A stretch of DNA of 64,000 nucleotides from Crotalaria pallida (taxonomy: Eukaryota > Streptophyta > Magnoliopsida > Fabales > Fabaceae): the NCBI GenBank assembly GCA_037953625.1, contig CM075651.1:160589501-160653500 (forward strand). Direction: 5' to 3'. Every line of letters begins with the position of its first letter. Position 1 is the first letter of the stretch. The notes beneath the pieces were generated by a model. It did no database searches. It saw nothing but the letters and a program-made list of their open reading frames with translations, and had not been told where the DNA came from. A program made the translations under genes and the position numbers. This document shows positions 12,901 to 23,333 of the stretch, one piece after another.

Positions 12901-13529
12901 GGTTGCATTAAAATGAAAGTTTTAATGGTACTGCTGGATATTTGGTCAGGTTCTTGGGTCACTTTCAGCCTCAACACGGAAAGCCGGCTCTGTGGGAGCT
13001 GGATTCTGATCAACATTACATCGTTGGGAAACATGGCCCATATTTAGAGGATGACAATGTTAGGTATAATGATGTATTCAGTCGCACAAATTTTCATATC
13101 TGTTAGTAACATATCCCACAGGGGGCTTATACTTGTAAACAAGAAAGCTTTTATTACCGGTAAAGATTTTAACAAAGTTTTGATATTTTCTTCCTAATTT
13201 CACTTATCCTTCTCTATTTAAGTCTAGGTTCAGAACTTAATTCTCATATTGAAATTAGTTTTTAAGCATATGGATAGAAGTTGATAATTTTGTCATCTGT
13301 TGTTGCATTTCTTCACATCTTAAGTATCTCGATTAGTTTGACTAATGTTGGGATGCATACATGAAGTGTTCCTTGATTTTACTTTTTCACTCTCCACTTA
13401 AGTCTGTGGTAATTGCTTACCCCTCCTCCCGTAAGTTGCTACTAGCAATATAGAATGACCACTTTAAAAAATCACTCTTTTTGTTGGAAGTGTTAGTTTG
13501 TTTGACTTATTATCTATCAAGGACAATAA

Positions 13530-13566
<37 letters not shown>

Positions 13567-15231
13567 GTAAGGAATTAGTTCTTTTGTGGAAAGATTGACA
13601 CTGTTTTTCCATTGTTTTGGTAGGCCAAGTATGAAAAGATCGCTATCAGATGGAACTCTCTCTGAAAGTGACACTGCAATCAGGAATGTGGGAGTTACAA
13701 TTTGTAAGCACTCATCTGAAAAAACTGATAACCGACGTCTTTCAGGGTCTACTGCAGATATCTTTACTTGTGGAATTGATATTTGTCATTGCAGGTATGC
13801 TTAATTGTCATTTTGCCTGCTGTAAGACACGCTTACGAACTGATTGTTTTCCTTGTTTGCTTTTCTGTGAACTTAATTTGCCATCTAAAAGAGAATTGGA
13901 ATTGTTTAAACATGGCAATCACTAATGCCAAAGCTGTTGTCTAGTGTGGCCTTTAGTTTGACATGATATCCTTTATTATGGAAACCATCCAAATCTTTGT
14001 TGCAATCATGCTTTGTGAATATCATACAGGCAAATATATAGTGGAATGGTCAAGGATCCATGTCTAGTGTGGCCTTTAGTTTGACATGATATCCTTTATT
14101 ATGGAAACCATCCAAATCTTTGTTACAATCATGCTTTGTGAATATCATACAGGCAAATATATAGTGGAATGGTCAAGGATCCATGTGAAATTGATCACGT
14201 TTGTCATGATTGTCATGATGGACATGGAGATTCATGTGATTGCTCCAATGTCCTTGATGTGGACTGGCTTTTTTCTTCCGCAAATTCTTGTGAAGAGGAA
14301 GTACTTCAAAGGTAGTTCCATGTCTTTGATTACTATTCATTCCCTTTATTCTTCCTTCTTTTCGGTCTCTTGATTAATGATATAAAAATTTGGTATTTCT
14401 TCCCCATTGGTTTTATGCTTCCCTCAAATTTTGTTCATTAATAGAGACTTGCTCTAGCATTAGTTTTGGTTAGTTAAATTGGCTTCTGTCTCAACATTAG
14501 TTAATCTGTTGAATTCTGTAAAAATCCGACTCATTCAGTTTGGGATATGTTTACTGTTATCATGCTATCGGCATTGATTAATGTCAATATTGGATAAATG
14601 AGTGATTACTGACCACTTGTTTCTTTTGGGTACAGTTCTGCACACAGGTCTGCCAGCATCTCATCAGAGAATATTGTGAATGAAGGAAGAATAACTGAGA
14701 CAGCCATAAAGGTTAGTATATGTTCTTTTAGTGCTCGGAGGGCTCTCTTTACTTCCATCTTGGAAAGTTGAAGGAGCTATGGTTTCTTTTTAGACCTAGG
14801 CTAATTTAAGGTTAGGACTTAGGAGAGCATTTTTTTTTCATAAGCTTATCTGATAAATAAGCAAGATTTCTGATAAATAAGATCTTATAGGATGATCAAA
14901 TGTTATTTAAATTATTTGTATTAGGGAAATAATATTAATTAACCAGATAGAAATTGTGCATTGGAAAGTGGTATGATGCAAATTTTCTATTTTCTTGATT
15001 ACTTAACCAGTGCCCTTGTAAACTTAAGTTGTTCTCTCATAAGTCCAAATAAACTCTTTACGGGTTCTCACTTAATCCATTATTTTCCATCATGCAAACC
15101 AATTGGAATGACAAAATCTTTTCAACCTCTTTCAGGGAAGGAGGGAGAGCGGAGAAGGAGGGCTGAACAAAGATGGTGATTACAGCGAAAGCTTTGGAAG
15201 CTGGGTACAAGGGGAGATGTTTTTTCTTTAA
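6927..15231 (+). CDS. SAC-domain phosphoinositide phosphatase (plant SAC1-5 / FIG4-like class)
   Basis: Sixteen exons join in frame into 804 aa: 6927-7064, 8297-8501, 8613-8778, 9330-9558, 10123-10199, 10450-10637, 10712-10809, 10932-11065, 11145-11270, 11651-11966, 12705-12826, 12950-13063, 13624-13794, 14153-14311, 14636-14711, 15136-15231. All introns are GT-AG. After an acidic N-terminus the SAC domain starts near residue 38 (KFKLYETRS, then FYIIGRDKSRSYWKVLKIDR). The catalytic CX5R is in RTNCIDCLDRTN, with Cys492 and Arg498. The C-terminal third (GKHGPYLEDD, Cys/His-rich DHVCHDCHDGHGDSCDC) resembles the plant SAC1-5 subfamily. Known members remove phosphate from PI(3,5)P2 and act at the vacuole; substrate here is inferred. 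The length fits the family. The start is the first ATG before the domain. Exon 9 has a NAGNAG acceptor, and the exon 14 border is partly duplicated. No stop or frameshift was found, so it looks functional. Confidence 0.93.
11974..12205. repeat. Imperfect tandem duplication inside SAC intron 10
   Basis: The block ttcaattattggct(t/c)tgca recurs with a 114-bp offset (near 11980 and 12094), each followed by a long stretch with the same layout (tatctgca, catgca, gggagatgg). Part of a third copy follows near 12186. A short catg run (gcatgcatgcatgc) lies in the second copy. It begins only about 8 bp after the exon 10 donor. Confidence 0.65.
13530..13563. repeat. (CT)n(AT)n microsatellite in SAC intron 12
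   Basis: A ct run at about 13530-13545 passes directly into a ta run up to 13563, about 60 bp upstream of the exon 13 acceptor. Confidence 0.9.
13941..14186. repeat. 123-bp tandem duplication across the intron 13/exon 14 border
   Basis: Copies 13941-14063 and 14064-14186 differ by one visible base (ttgttgcaat / ttgttacaat). Each contains the end of the intron, the acceptor catacag and the first 34 bases of exon 14 (QIYSGMVKDPC). Only the second copy continues into the rest of exon 14; from the first acceptor the reading frame hits TGA soon after entering copy 2. Confidence 0.9.
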
Positions 15232-16494
15232 AGAGAACACTAACGACTCACCTCACCACCTCTACCACCCCTTCCGAAGGATGTGGGTTCCTGTACAGAA
15301 AAATAAGTAAATAAATAAATAATTGGGAGCTAAAATAGCACTTGCAGCAGCTGAGAAGATGTATTTTGTAGGGCTATCTACCTATCTAATCTAAAGATTG
15401 ATTTGCATATAATATTTTTCACCCTAAGGTTCTCCATAGCTAGTGGTAGCAAGCACAAATTTGGGAGGTAATTGTAGATGTCAACTCCCAAAGGGTGCTT
15501 CTCCTTAGATACATTATTAAACTTTTGAGATAATCTTCAACCCTGTACATAATATTTCTCAGAGAAAAGCACAAATTTTCTCAGCTGCTACTCAGATTTA
15601 CAACATGAACACATATATAGATTAAAAAATTTGGTTGTATTTAGCTGCCGGTTTTCGTCTTTTTATTTTGAAATGCTAATGTCACTGTATTGACCCTCGG
15701 TGTTAGTAGTTCATTTATATGAGTATATCTTCCCTTCCATGCAGAACAAATGTGGATTTGATTTTGTTGGAAGATTTGTTGATGAGTAAACAAAATCCTT
15801 ATCAGCCATTGTTGGTGAAGGGTGGAAGAGCTTAGGTTCATGAAGTTATGGTTTTGATCATAGAATCTGTGCATGGAAAAAATATTGTCAGGAGTGGTTT
15901 TGGTCTAGGCATTTGTTTTTACTTAAAGAGATTAGTCTTAGCTCATTGGGTTGAAGAAGAAAAAAAAAAGTGATATTTTTGCCACCCCCACATCGTCAGC
16001 CTATCATCCTATGATCGATTTTGTTCACAATCTTAATGTCGTGAAGAAGTGATGGTCATAGTTACTCTGTCATGATCTTACTCACGATGGTAGAAATCAG
16101 TAGTGTGTAAAGTCATGATGAAAGTGGGGTGGCATGAGAATAGTGCCAATCCATGAATCAGTTTCAGTTGGATTTCGAGTGGAGCAATTAGTTATGGCTA
16201 AAATAAAAATTTCAGAAAATAAAAGTATCAAAATCAGAGGAAAAAAGTGTGAAAATTGAAATCAAAACTCAATATATATTCGAAGAATTAAAACATATTT
16301 AGTAGTTTGGAGAGGGAGGGACTAAAATGAATGAGGCATAATAAAATAATAATTTAAAGCCGTGCCAAAAATCCAGAGTGAGTGAGTTGGTTACTGATGG
16401 ATGAATAGTAGCTTGACTTTATGCATGAAGTTATCACTTCAAATTTTAGCATTACCAACATCACGTGGAGGAAGGTAAGAGTCCATTATTCTTG
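15232..16494. other. SAC 3' UTR followed by spacer
   Basis: Roughly 15232-15900 is the likely 3' untranslated region (several aataaa-like motifs, no frame). The rest, to 16494, shows no gene, RNA gene or bounded element. Confidence 0.45.
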
Positions 16495-17380
16495 GGGATT
16501 TAGTTTATTGACCCCCAATTAATTAGTTTACCCATGTTAATATGAAAAGTAAAAATATCCTTAAAAAATTCAATAATAATAAACTACCCTTCCTTATTTA
16601 GTTCAGTGGCTCGTTCTAGGGTGAGTGAGCTTGTAATTTTAAGAAGCTCACTGACCCCCAAGCTTACTTTAAAAAAAAAAAAGATTTTTCACTAGCTCTC
16701 TCGGGGGTCAGCTAGCTTGTAATTTTACAAAGCTCGTTGACCCTCGAGAGAGCTAGCTTTAAAAAAAGGATTTTTCACTAGCTTTCTCCGGGATCAGCTA
16801 GCTTGTAATTTTACAAAGCTCGCTGACCCCCCAACTAGCTAGCTCTCTCGGGGGTCAAAGAGTTAGTTTTAAAAATATGATTTTTCATTAGCTCTCTTGG
16901 GGTCAGAGAGCTTTGTAAAATTACAAGCTCGCTAACCCCCGAGAAAGCTAGTGAAAAATCTTATTTTTAAAATTTTGTAAAATTACAAACTCGCTGACCC
17001 CGAGAGAGCTAGTGAAAAATCCTATTATTAAAACCAGCTCTGTCAGGGGTCAGAAAGCTTCGTAAAATTACAAGTTAGCTGACTCCCGAGAAAGCTAGTG
17101 AAAAATCCTATTTTTAAAACTAACTCTGTCGGGGGTCAGAAAGCTTTGTAAATTACAAGTTAGCTGACCCCCGAAGAGAGCTAACGAAAAATCCTATTTT
17201 TAAAATTAACTCTCTCGGGGTCAGAGAGCTTTGTAAAATTATAAACTAGCTGATCCCCGAGAGAACCATTGAATTAAATAAGGAAGGGTAATTTATTATT
17301 TTTAAATTTTTTTAAGAGTATTTTTGACTTTTTGCATTAACGGGATCAACTAATTAATTGGGGTCAATAAACTAAATCCC
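16495..17380. mobile_element. Foldback element with hairpin satellite core
   Basis: The ends are long inverted repeats: GGGATTTAGTTTATTGACCCC at the left against the complement of GGGGTCAATAAACTAAATCCC at the right. The similarity extends about 100 bp inward (aaactacccttccttattta against its complement near 17276-17300). The flanks TTATTCTTG and ATATTCTTA share TATTCTT, an imperfect target duplication of 7-9 bp that would suit a Mutator-type element. The core is about eight units of roughly 85 bp. Each is itself self-complementary (agctctctcgggggtcagc ... gctgacccccgagagagct) with a ttgtaattttacaa loop region. No coding capacity. Class assignment is inference. Confidence 0.7.
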
Positions 17381-17582
17381 ATATTCTTATATGATTTTGG
17401 CAAATGTTAACCATTTAAGTTATGAGAATTTTCAGTAGCGAGGGTGTGCCTTCCGGCGATAGCATTGGCTCAATGTGCTTGAGATCAGCGCGCTAAGTGA
17501 TCATTAGGCCTGTCAGATTGGACAACAATATCATGAGGCCTAGTTTGGTTGCTTATTGTTCTGCTAGGCCCCTTGTTTTATA

Positions 17583-17863
17583 CTCCCTCCGGCTCGAATT
17601 ATAAGCAACAAAAAATATCATTATCTTGGTTTAAATATAAGCAAAATCAACTAACTTTATTAAATTTTGTTTCATTCTCAATGCCACTTTCCTAAAACAT
17701 CTCTAGAAAATTGTAATCTTAATTAATTTTTGTTTCATTCCCAATACTACTTTCCTAAAATATCTCTACTTTTTATAAATTTGAGAAAATTAAATACAAT
17801 CAACTAACCTCCTTAATAAGCGTAAAAGTGGTTGAATTTGCTTATAATTCGAGCCGGAGGGAG
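17583..17863. mobile_element. Stowaway-type MITE, family B, copy 1
   Basis: Ends CTCCCTCCGGCTCGAATTAT and its complement ATAATTCGAGCCGGAGGGAG, flanked by TA (17581-17582, 17864-17865). 281 bp, non-coding. Confidence 0.88.
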
Positions 17864-17878
17864 TATATTTAATAATTA

Positions 17879-18162
17879 CTCCTCCGACTCGAATTATAAG
17901 CAACAAAAAACATACTACGCTTGGTTTAAAATATAAGCAAAACTAACTAACTTTATTAAATTTTATTTCATTCCCAATACCACTTTCCTAAAACATTTCC
18001 AGAAAATTGTAATCTTAATTAATTTTTGTTTCATTCCCAATACTACTTTCCAAAAATACCTCTATTTTTTTTTATAAATTTGAGAAAATTAAATACAATC
18101 AACTAACCTCCTTAATAAGCGTAAAAGTGATTAGAATTGCTTATAATTCGAGCCGGAGGGAG
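17879..18162. mobile_element. Stowaway-type MITE, family B, copy 2
   Basis: Same family and orientation as 17583-17863 and only 15 bp away. Ends ctcctccgactcgaattat and ataattcgagccggagggag, flanked by TA. Minor differences from copy 1 show they are separate insertions or an old duplication. Confidence 0.85.
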
Positions 18163-18173
18163 TAGTTTAATTA

Positions 18174-18523
18174 CTCCATCCGTTTCACAATGTTTGACCT
18201 TTTAGCCTTTTTTTTCTTGTTTCACAATATTTGGCCTTTTACATTTTCAATACACAAACATATTTTTTTTCCAATATTAACCTTTCATTCAATCATTTCT
18301 CTTACTCCTTATTAATTCTACTTTTATCATCTCTCTCATCTCTAAACCACTATACATTAATTAATGGACACACTTACTAATAAAAATTAAATACTATTAC
18401 AATTTTCAATAAGGATTAAATAGGGGCATTTTAGACAAACTATACATAATACTTACAATAATTAACACTTTCTTAATCTGTGTGCTCAAACCTAAAAGGC
18501 CAAACATTGTCAAACGGAGGGAG
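18174..18523. mobile_element. Stowaway-type MITE, family C, copy 1
   Basis: Starts ctccatccgtttcacaatgt and ends with the complement-like attgtcaaacggagggag; flanked by TA. 350 bp, no coding. A close relative is at 18990-19340, a short derivative at 21868-22005 and a decayed one at 39352-39660. Confidence 0.85.
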
Positions 18524-18989
18524 TATTGATTATGATTAAACTCACTAGTCACTAGACTCTGAACATGTGCGATGTGGAGATGGGTCTGGGAATTACTCTT
18601 TAGTACCTACTCATTTTATAACGTCAGTTCTTTAAGTTTAATGCATTAATTAATGTAATTAATGGGGTGAGGCAATGGATGTGATAGAAATAAAAATGGA
18701 AGACTTTTTCTTTTTTAACCCATTATTTACTCTTTAATCCCATTTCGTTTTTATTAGATTATTAATTTTCTTAATAAGCATGAATTAATTATTTTTGATT
18801 TAAAATGAGACCGGAGTGAGTACAACATATACATCCTACTCAAATTTGATTATTCTAACTTGGGGGTTGTATATCTTGAATTTGATATTTCAAAGGTCAC
18901 GGAAAAATTGAGATATATTATTATCCTAAAAAAAATGTCATCTTATTTGAGAAATGTCGTTCCCAATGATGATCAGCTTCAAAGAAGTA
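18524..18989. other. Spacer between MITEs
   Basis: No gene seen. About 18600-18820 shows an acgtcagttctttaagttta...accggagtgagta arrangement that may be another decayed MITE. Confidence 0.4.
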
Positions 18990-19340
18990 CTCTCTTCATT
19001 TCATAATGTTTGACCTTTTAGACTTTTTTTCCTTGTTTCACAATGTTTGGTCTTTTACATTTTCAATACACAAACATATTTTTTTTTCCAATATTAACCT
19101 TTCATTCAATCATTTCTCTTACTCCTCATTAATTCTACTTTTATTATCTCTCTCATCTCTAAAACACTATACATTAATTAATGGACACACTTACTAATAA
19201 AAATTAAATACTATTACAATTTTCAATAAGGATTAAATAGAAACATTTTAGACAAACTATACATAATACTTACAATAATTAACACTTTCTTAATCTGTGT
19301 GTCTAGACCTAAAAGGCCAAACACCGTGAAACGTAGGGAG
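18990..19340. mobile_element. Stowaway-type MITE, family C, copy 2
   Basis: Body matches 18174-18523 over nearly its whole length (for example accttttagacttttttt and ctctcatctctaaa). Ends ctctcttcatttcataatgt and aaacgtagggag are degraded; TA flanks are present. Confidence 0.85.
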
Positions 19341-19342
19341 TA

Positions 19343-19909
19343 CTCATTGTTGATGTCACTGATTGTATTTCCTGTCTTGTCTTTGATGTATATATTTTCC
19401 CCTAATGTTCTACTACCGGTTTGATATTGATCTCTCACAATGCATTTGTTTTCAATGTTAATGGATAGTAAAGTGACATAGAGTTGTGGCCTTCCTTTCT
19501 TTTCTTTATGAAGCTTTTTAAGGAAAACTGAGACAACTGAACTAGTGTGTATAATATGGGGTAGAATATCAAAATATATATGGATTAGATTGACAATTAA
19601 TGTAAACCCCATGAATACGAAATTATGATTATTGATCAACAACCGCTAGGCTTAATAATGCAAGCTAAGCTTCTCATCTTTGAAGCAGTCGGGCGTCCCT
19701 AATCGAAAAGGATGCTAATCATGGCATTGTTAATAATGCTGACTCATCTAATTCTCTCAATCTCAATCTTTATGAGGAAAATGTAGTACTACTAGACTAA
19801 CATTTATTTTTGTAATCCTCTCTCTTCACTCTTCAAGTTAATGAAATATGGTTAATGTTAGCACCTAGCAATAACTCTATATTACTATCTAACTAGCATG
19901 CAATTGCAG
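19343..19909. other. Region upstream of the CIP7-like fragment, no N-terminal exons found
   Basis: Neither the usual N-terminal exons of CIP7-like proteins nor any other gene could be recognised. It ends in a splice-acceptor-like tgcaattgcag at 19899-19909. Confidence 0.4.
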
Positions 19910-20809
19910 GTTAAGGTTGAATATTCCAAATATGAAGTACCCAACATCTCAACCGGGAATCACCAAAAAGAGGGATGAGGTGGTGACCTTTACTGCTACT
20001 TCAGATCAAGCTCAAAGAGTAAGGCACTACTCTAAGCCTAAGGGAAACCATGATGACCTTCAAATCATGGCTGATGAGCTTGAAAAGATTTTTGCTGAGC
20101 ATAAACTACGTGTTCCCACCCCTCCTCATCATCAGTTTCCTTCAAGAGACACTGTGCCTTGTGTAGCAAGCTTTGATGATTCTATTTCACTTCTTGTCCC
20201 TAGTCATGATTATGGTCATGCTCTAAGCCATAGTTTCTCATATCTCAACTTTGGCAATCATGATTCTAGAGGCAAATATTATGACAAGTACAGGATCAAG
20301 AGGGATGCTAAACTTAGGGAACAATGGAAATTGAATAGGGTAGAGAAGGAAGCTAGGATGAAGGCCATGCAGGATATTCTTGACCACACTAGCGCTTACA
20401 TGAATGCCAACTTTTCAGGCTCTACACATTCACCTGCTGACAAGCTTACATCATTCAAATCAAATCTCATGAGAGAGCAGGCATTCTTTACTTCTTTTAT
20501 GGTTTTTTTCTGTGATAATTTCTAAACTTTTAATCTTATTGAATGTAATCTTTTTCCTGTCAGAATGAAGATGATGGAGATCTTTCTGAATTGTTGGAAG
20601 AAAATATTTATGGACAAGATACCGTATTTGGTGAATCTACTTATGGAGATGGTGTTGCTTCAAAGCAAATCAGGAAGAATTTGCCTAATAGACAAGTATC
20701 TTCAACCACATCTCCCACAACAGCAGGGTCATCAATCTCACATTCATCTGCCAAGATTTTCGACCGCAATTCTGGAAGGCTAATAAGAAGAGACAGTACT
20801 TGCTCTTAA
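19910..20809 (+). CDS. COP1-interacting-protein-7-like short gene or gene fragment
   Basis: Exon 1 is open from a probable acceptor (cag at 19907-19909; first ATG at 19932) to about 20480, and exon 2 runs 20564-20809 (TAA). Exon 1 contains ADELEKIFAEHKLRVP and RGKYYDKYRIKRDAKLRE followed by a basic helical EKEARMKAMQDILD segment. These match, from memory, the conserved middle of plant CIP7/CIP7-like nuclear proteins. Exon 2 continues with the acidic EDDGDLSELLEENIYGQD and a Ser/Thr-rich tail. Both the long N-terminal part and the rest of the C-terminus of the usual ~1000-aa family members are absent. Between the exons, either a GC donor (CAG/GCATTC at 20480-20481) or a GT donor at about 20502 keeps the frame. 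With no internal stops it may be expressed, but a truncated duplicate is equally likely. Confidence 0.6.
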
Positions 20810-20948
20810 TTAGCTATCTGATCTCGGTTATTCATGTCTATGTTCATTATATCTCAACCATTTGCTTGTAATTGAGGTCATACAGTAAATAAATAGAATT
20901 GAAAGTGGACCCTTTTTCATTTGCTCAAAGTAGTGGTATATAACTTAA

Positions 20949-21116
20949 AAAATGATTTAGAGACCTACAAGCCTACAAACCTACACATCAGATTATGACA
21001 CTTGTTATTTTCAAGTTAAAAAAAATTAAATAAAAGAACTTAAATGACAAATGTCAAGATCCTAATATGTAGACTTATGGGTAGGTTTCTTTATATAGGT
21101 TTCTCAATCATTGCTC
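20949..21116. mobile_element. Short hairpin MITE, family D, copy 1
   Basis: The left end gatttagagacctacaagcc pairs with the right end ataggtttctcaatc, and the inner arms tgacacttgttattttcaag and aaatgacaaatgtcaagatc are also partly complementary. Relatives are at 61571-61730 and 61996-62160. No coding. Confidence 0.65.
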
Positions 21117-21178
21117 ATATAACATGGAAATCATTTTTTTAAATGCTAAAATTGGTTCTCTTTCCACCTAACAAAGTA

Positions 21179-21473
21179 CTCCTCCGCTCATATATATAGG
21201 TCACATTCTAGAAAGTTTTTTTGGTCCTAATTATAAGTCACTTTATATTTTCTATGCATCATTTATTGATTTTTTCTCCTTTTTGCCCTTATTAAATGCT
21301 TTGACTATCTATGTGTTTTTTGTTGTTCATTAATGAGTGCGAATTTTCCAAGAAAAGTTAAGGAGGTAAAATTGTAATGTTACAATATATTTTCATAGAA
21401 TTCATAAAACCAACTACTTTCCTTGGTATGTGTAATTCGGTTAAGTATGCCCTATAATAAGGACCGGAGGGAG
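21179..21473. mobile_element. Stowaway-type MITE, family A, copy 2
   Basis: Nearly the same sequence as 5972-6262 (for example ggtcacattctagaaagttt). Flanked by TA (21177-21178, 21474-21475). Start shortened to ctcctccg. Confidence 0.88.
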
Positions 21474-21475
21474 TA

Positions 21476-21866
21476 ACAAGTTAGTTTTTTTGGGCTCAAG
21501 TCATAACTCCCACTTGGGACTGTCCAACATAGAGGACAAGGACTTAATGGCCCAGGTAGTGGTGAACCACAAGTTCAACATAGGCCCATCAGACAGAAAG
21601 CACAACCATTCTGGATGAAGAAGGATTATCACATAGTAGCTCAAGTAAAGGGAATCAATTAGTAGACAGCTGTCAATTGATCCTCTATTCTGTTATTGCT
21701 CTCATGATTAAATAAGTTGGTTACCATGGAATGAAAATAGCCAGAAAATTGATGGACAATCCAAACTCAAACAATAAGAAAATGAGCTTAAAGTCAAGGC
21801 ATTACTAGTAATGCATTAACAAATCCACAATAAATCAACCCCAAAATAAGTCACTTCAATTTCATT
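21476..21866. other. Spacer, nothing recognised
   Basis: No convincing frame, RNA gene or terminal repeat. Confidence 0.45.
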
Positions 21867-21867
21867 A

Positions 21868-22005
21868 CTCCCTCCGTTTCACTTCAATTGAATAAAGGTT
21901 AGAATTAGAAAGAAAAATATGTTTATGTATTGGAATTGTAAAAGGCCTAATGTTATGAAACAAGAAAAAAAGGCTAAAAGGCCTAATGTTCTGAAACGGA
22001 GGGAG
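21868..22005. mobile_element. Short Stowaway-type MITE, family C derivative
   Basis: Ends CTCCCTCCGTTTCA and TGAAACGGAGGGAG with TA flanks. The inner motif aaaaggcctaatgtt is found twice near the right end. 138 bp, an internally deleted relative of 18174-18523. Confidence 0.8.
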
Positions 22006-23333
22006 TATTATTCATTTATAATAGTGCCCTACATTTTTCTCGGGACAATGATCATAGTCACTTGGATCAGCATGGTAAGCCTCATGAGTTCTTGAAATTG
22101 GGAATCATCAAAGAGGGGAGGGTAGAGTAAAAAGTCAGCATAGCATGGCTCTCGTTAGCTTAGTAAAATAAGACAAGCATGACAGATTATTATTATTATA
22201 GCATAAAATCTTGAGTTATCATATATACATTAAACATGATCATGGTGATTATGGGCCACTATGTTGGTCATGGGTGGCAAATCAAATGCCCAACCTCATA
22301 AAGCTATAATGTACTACTAGGACTTTGTTGTGGCAAAATGACTTTACTTGTTTAAAGTAGGATTTCTCAATCTATAGCTCATTTTTTTTAGGTAAATTGA
22401 ATAAGATATGGAGAGGGCAAGAAAATTGACATTGGAATATCCTTTACCTTTCTTAATGGTTACATTTCCTCTAACTTAAAAACGAAAGATGACCATATAT
22501 TGAAACACCCCACCATAATTTCAGCTTAATTCCTATTAAGTTATTCATAACTTTTATATTATTTTATTATTATTATTTTTTTTAATAAAGGAGCTGATTG
22601 TCATTTCGTGTCCCACAAAACAAAGTGTTCCACATTTGCCACACGCCTATGTATTTACCTTGGCTTTTAAGCCAAGAGAATATGATGGTTACGTGCCTGG
22701 CATGCAAAGCTCAAGATATTCTTGGTTAAGCCACTCACTGTTGGAAGCAAAGCAATCAGAGCCATTCTGTTTTGGAAGCCACGTAGTTTGCCATCCCTTA
22801 GCAAAATCTTTGGTTTTTTCTGTCGGCCCTATATGCTACTATTCTCAGGTAACATTGTCTTCTTTTTTTTTTCATTTCCTGTATAGAAAGAAAGCTCTTG
22901 TCATTTGTTTTTTTTTTCATTTCCTGTATAGAAAGAAAGCTCTTGTCCATTGTTTTTCTGCTTACTCTTTATTTTATACCATAGAAGAAAACTTTGCTGC
23001 ACGCCTAATTTCATATTTTGGAGATCTTTGAAATTGTCAGTTAGATACATTTTTTGCAACATTATTTGTAAATTGTAACCATCAGGTTATTAGAATAACT
23101 AAAGTCAATAGGATTTTTCTACATACATCAGCTTGTTATGTTAGTAGTTAGGACCCTCAAAGATGAATCAATTTATGTCACACAAGTATACCTTGCAGCA
23201 TATGATTAAGCTTTTATTTCATATGCATTCTTGTGTTCGATATGCCAGAGATGCATTTTTACTAACACCTTGAACTAGTACATCAAGCAGTTAGAAGTTT
23301 GAATATATATAATTAAAAGAAAGGGAAAGAAGA
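22006..23333 (+). promoter_or_regulatory. Upstream region of the DUF936 gene, possible 5'-UTR exon
   Basis: About 22610-22849 is less AT-rich and ends in a good donor (ctcag/gtaacatt at 22849-22850). An acceptor-like catcaagcag ends at 23290, 43 bp before the start codon. A spliced leader is plausible but unproven. At 22862-22950 a unit with ttcatttcctgtatagaaag and aaagctcttgtc is present twice (about 46-bp period). The open frame at 22636-23031 has no recognisable protein content. Confidence 0.35.

Noticed and set aside
19223..19642. 139-codon frame on the minus strand
   Set aside because: Starts in unique spacer and runs into a family C MITE; not a gene.
22636..23031. 131-codon frame upstream of the DUF936 gene
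   Set aside because: No conserved motif; its second half is a duplicated T-rich block. A non-coding leader exon is a better explanation for the first half.
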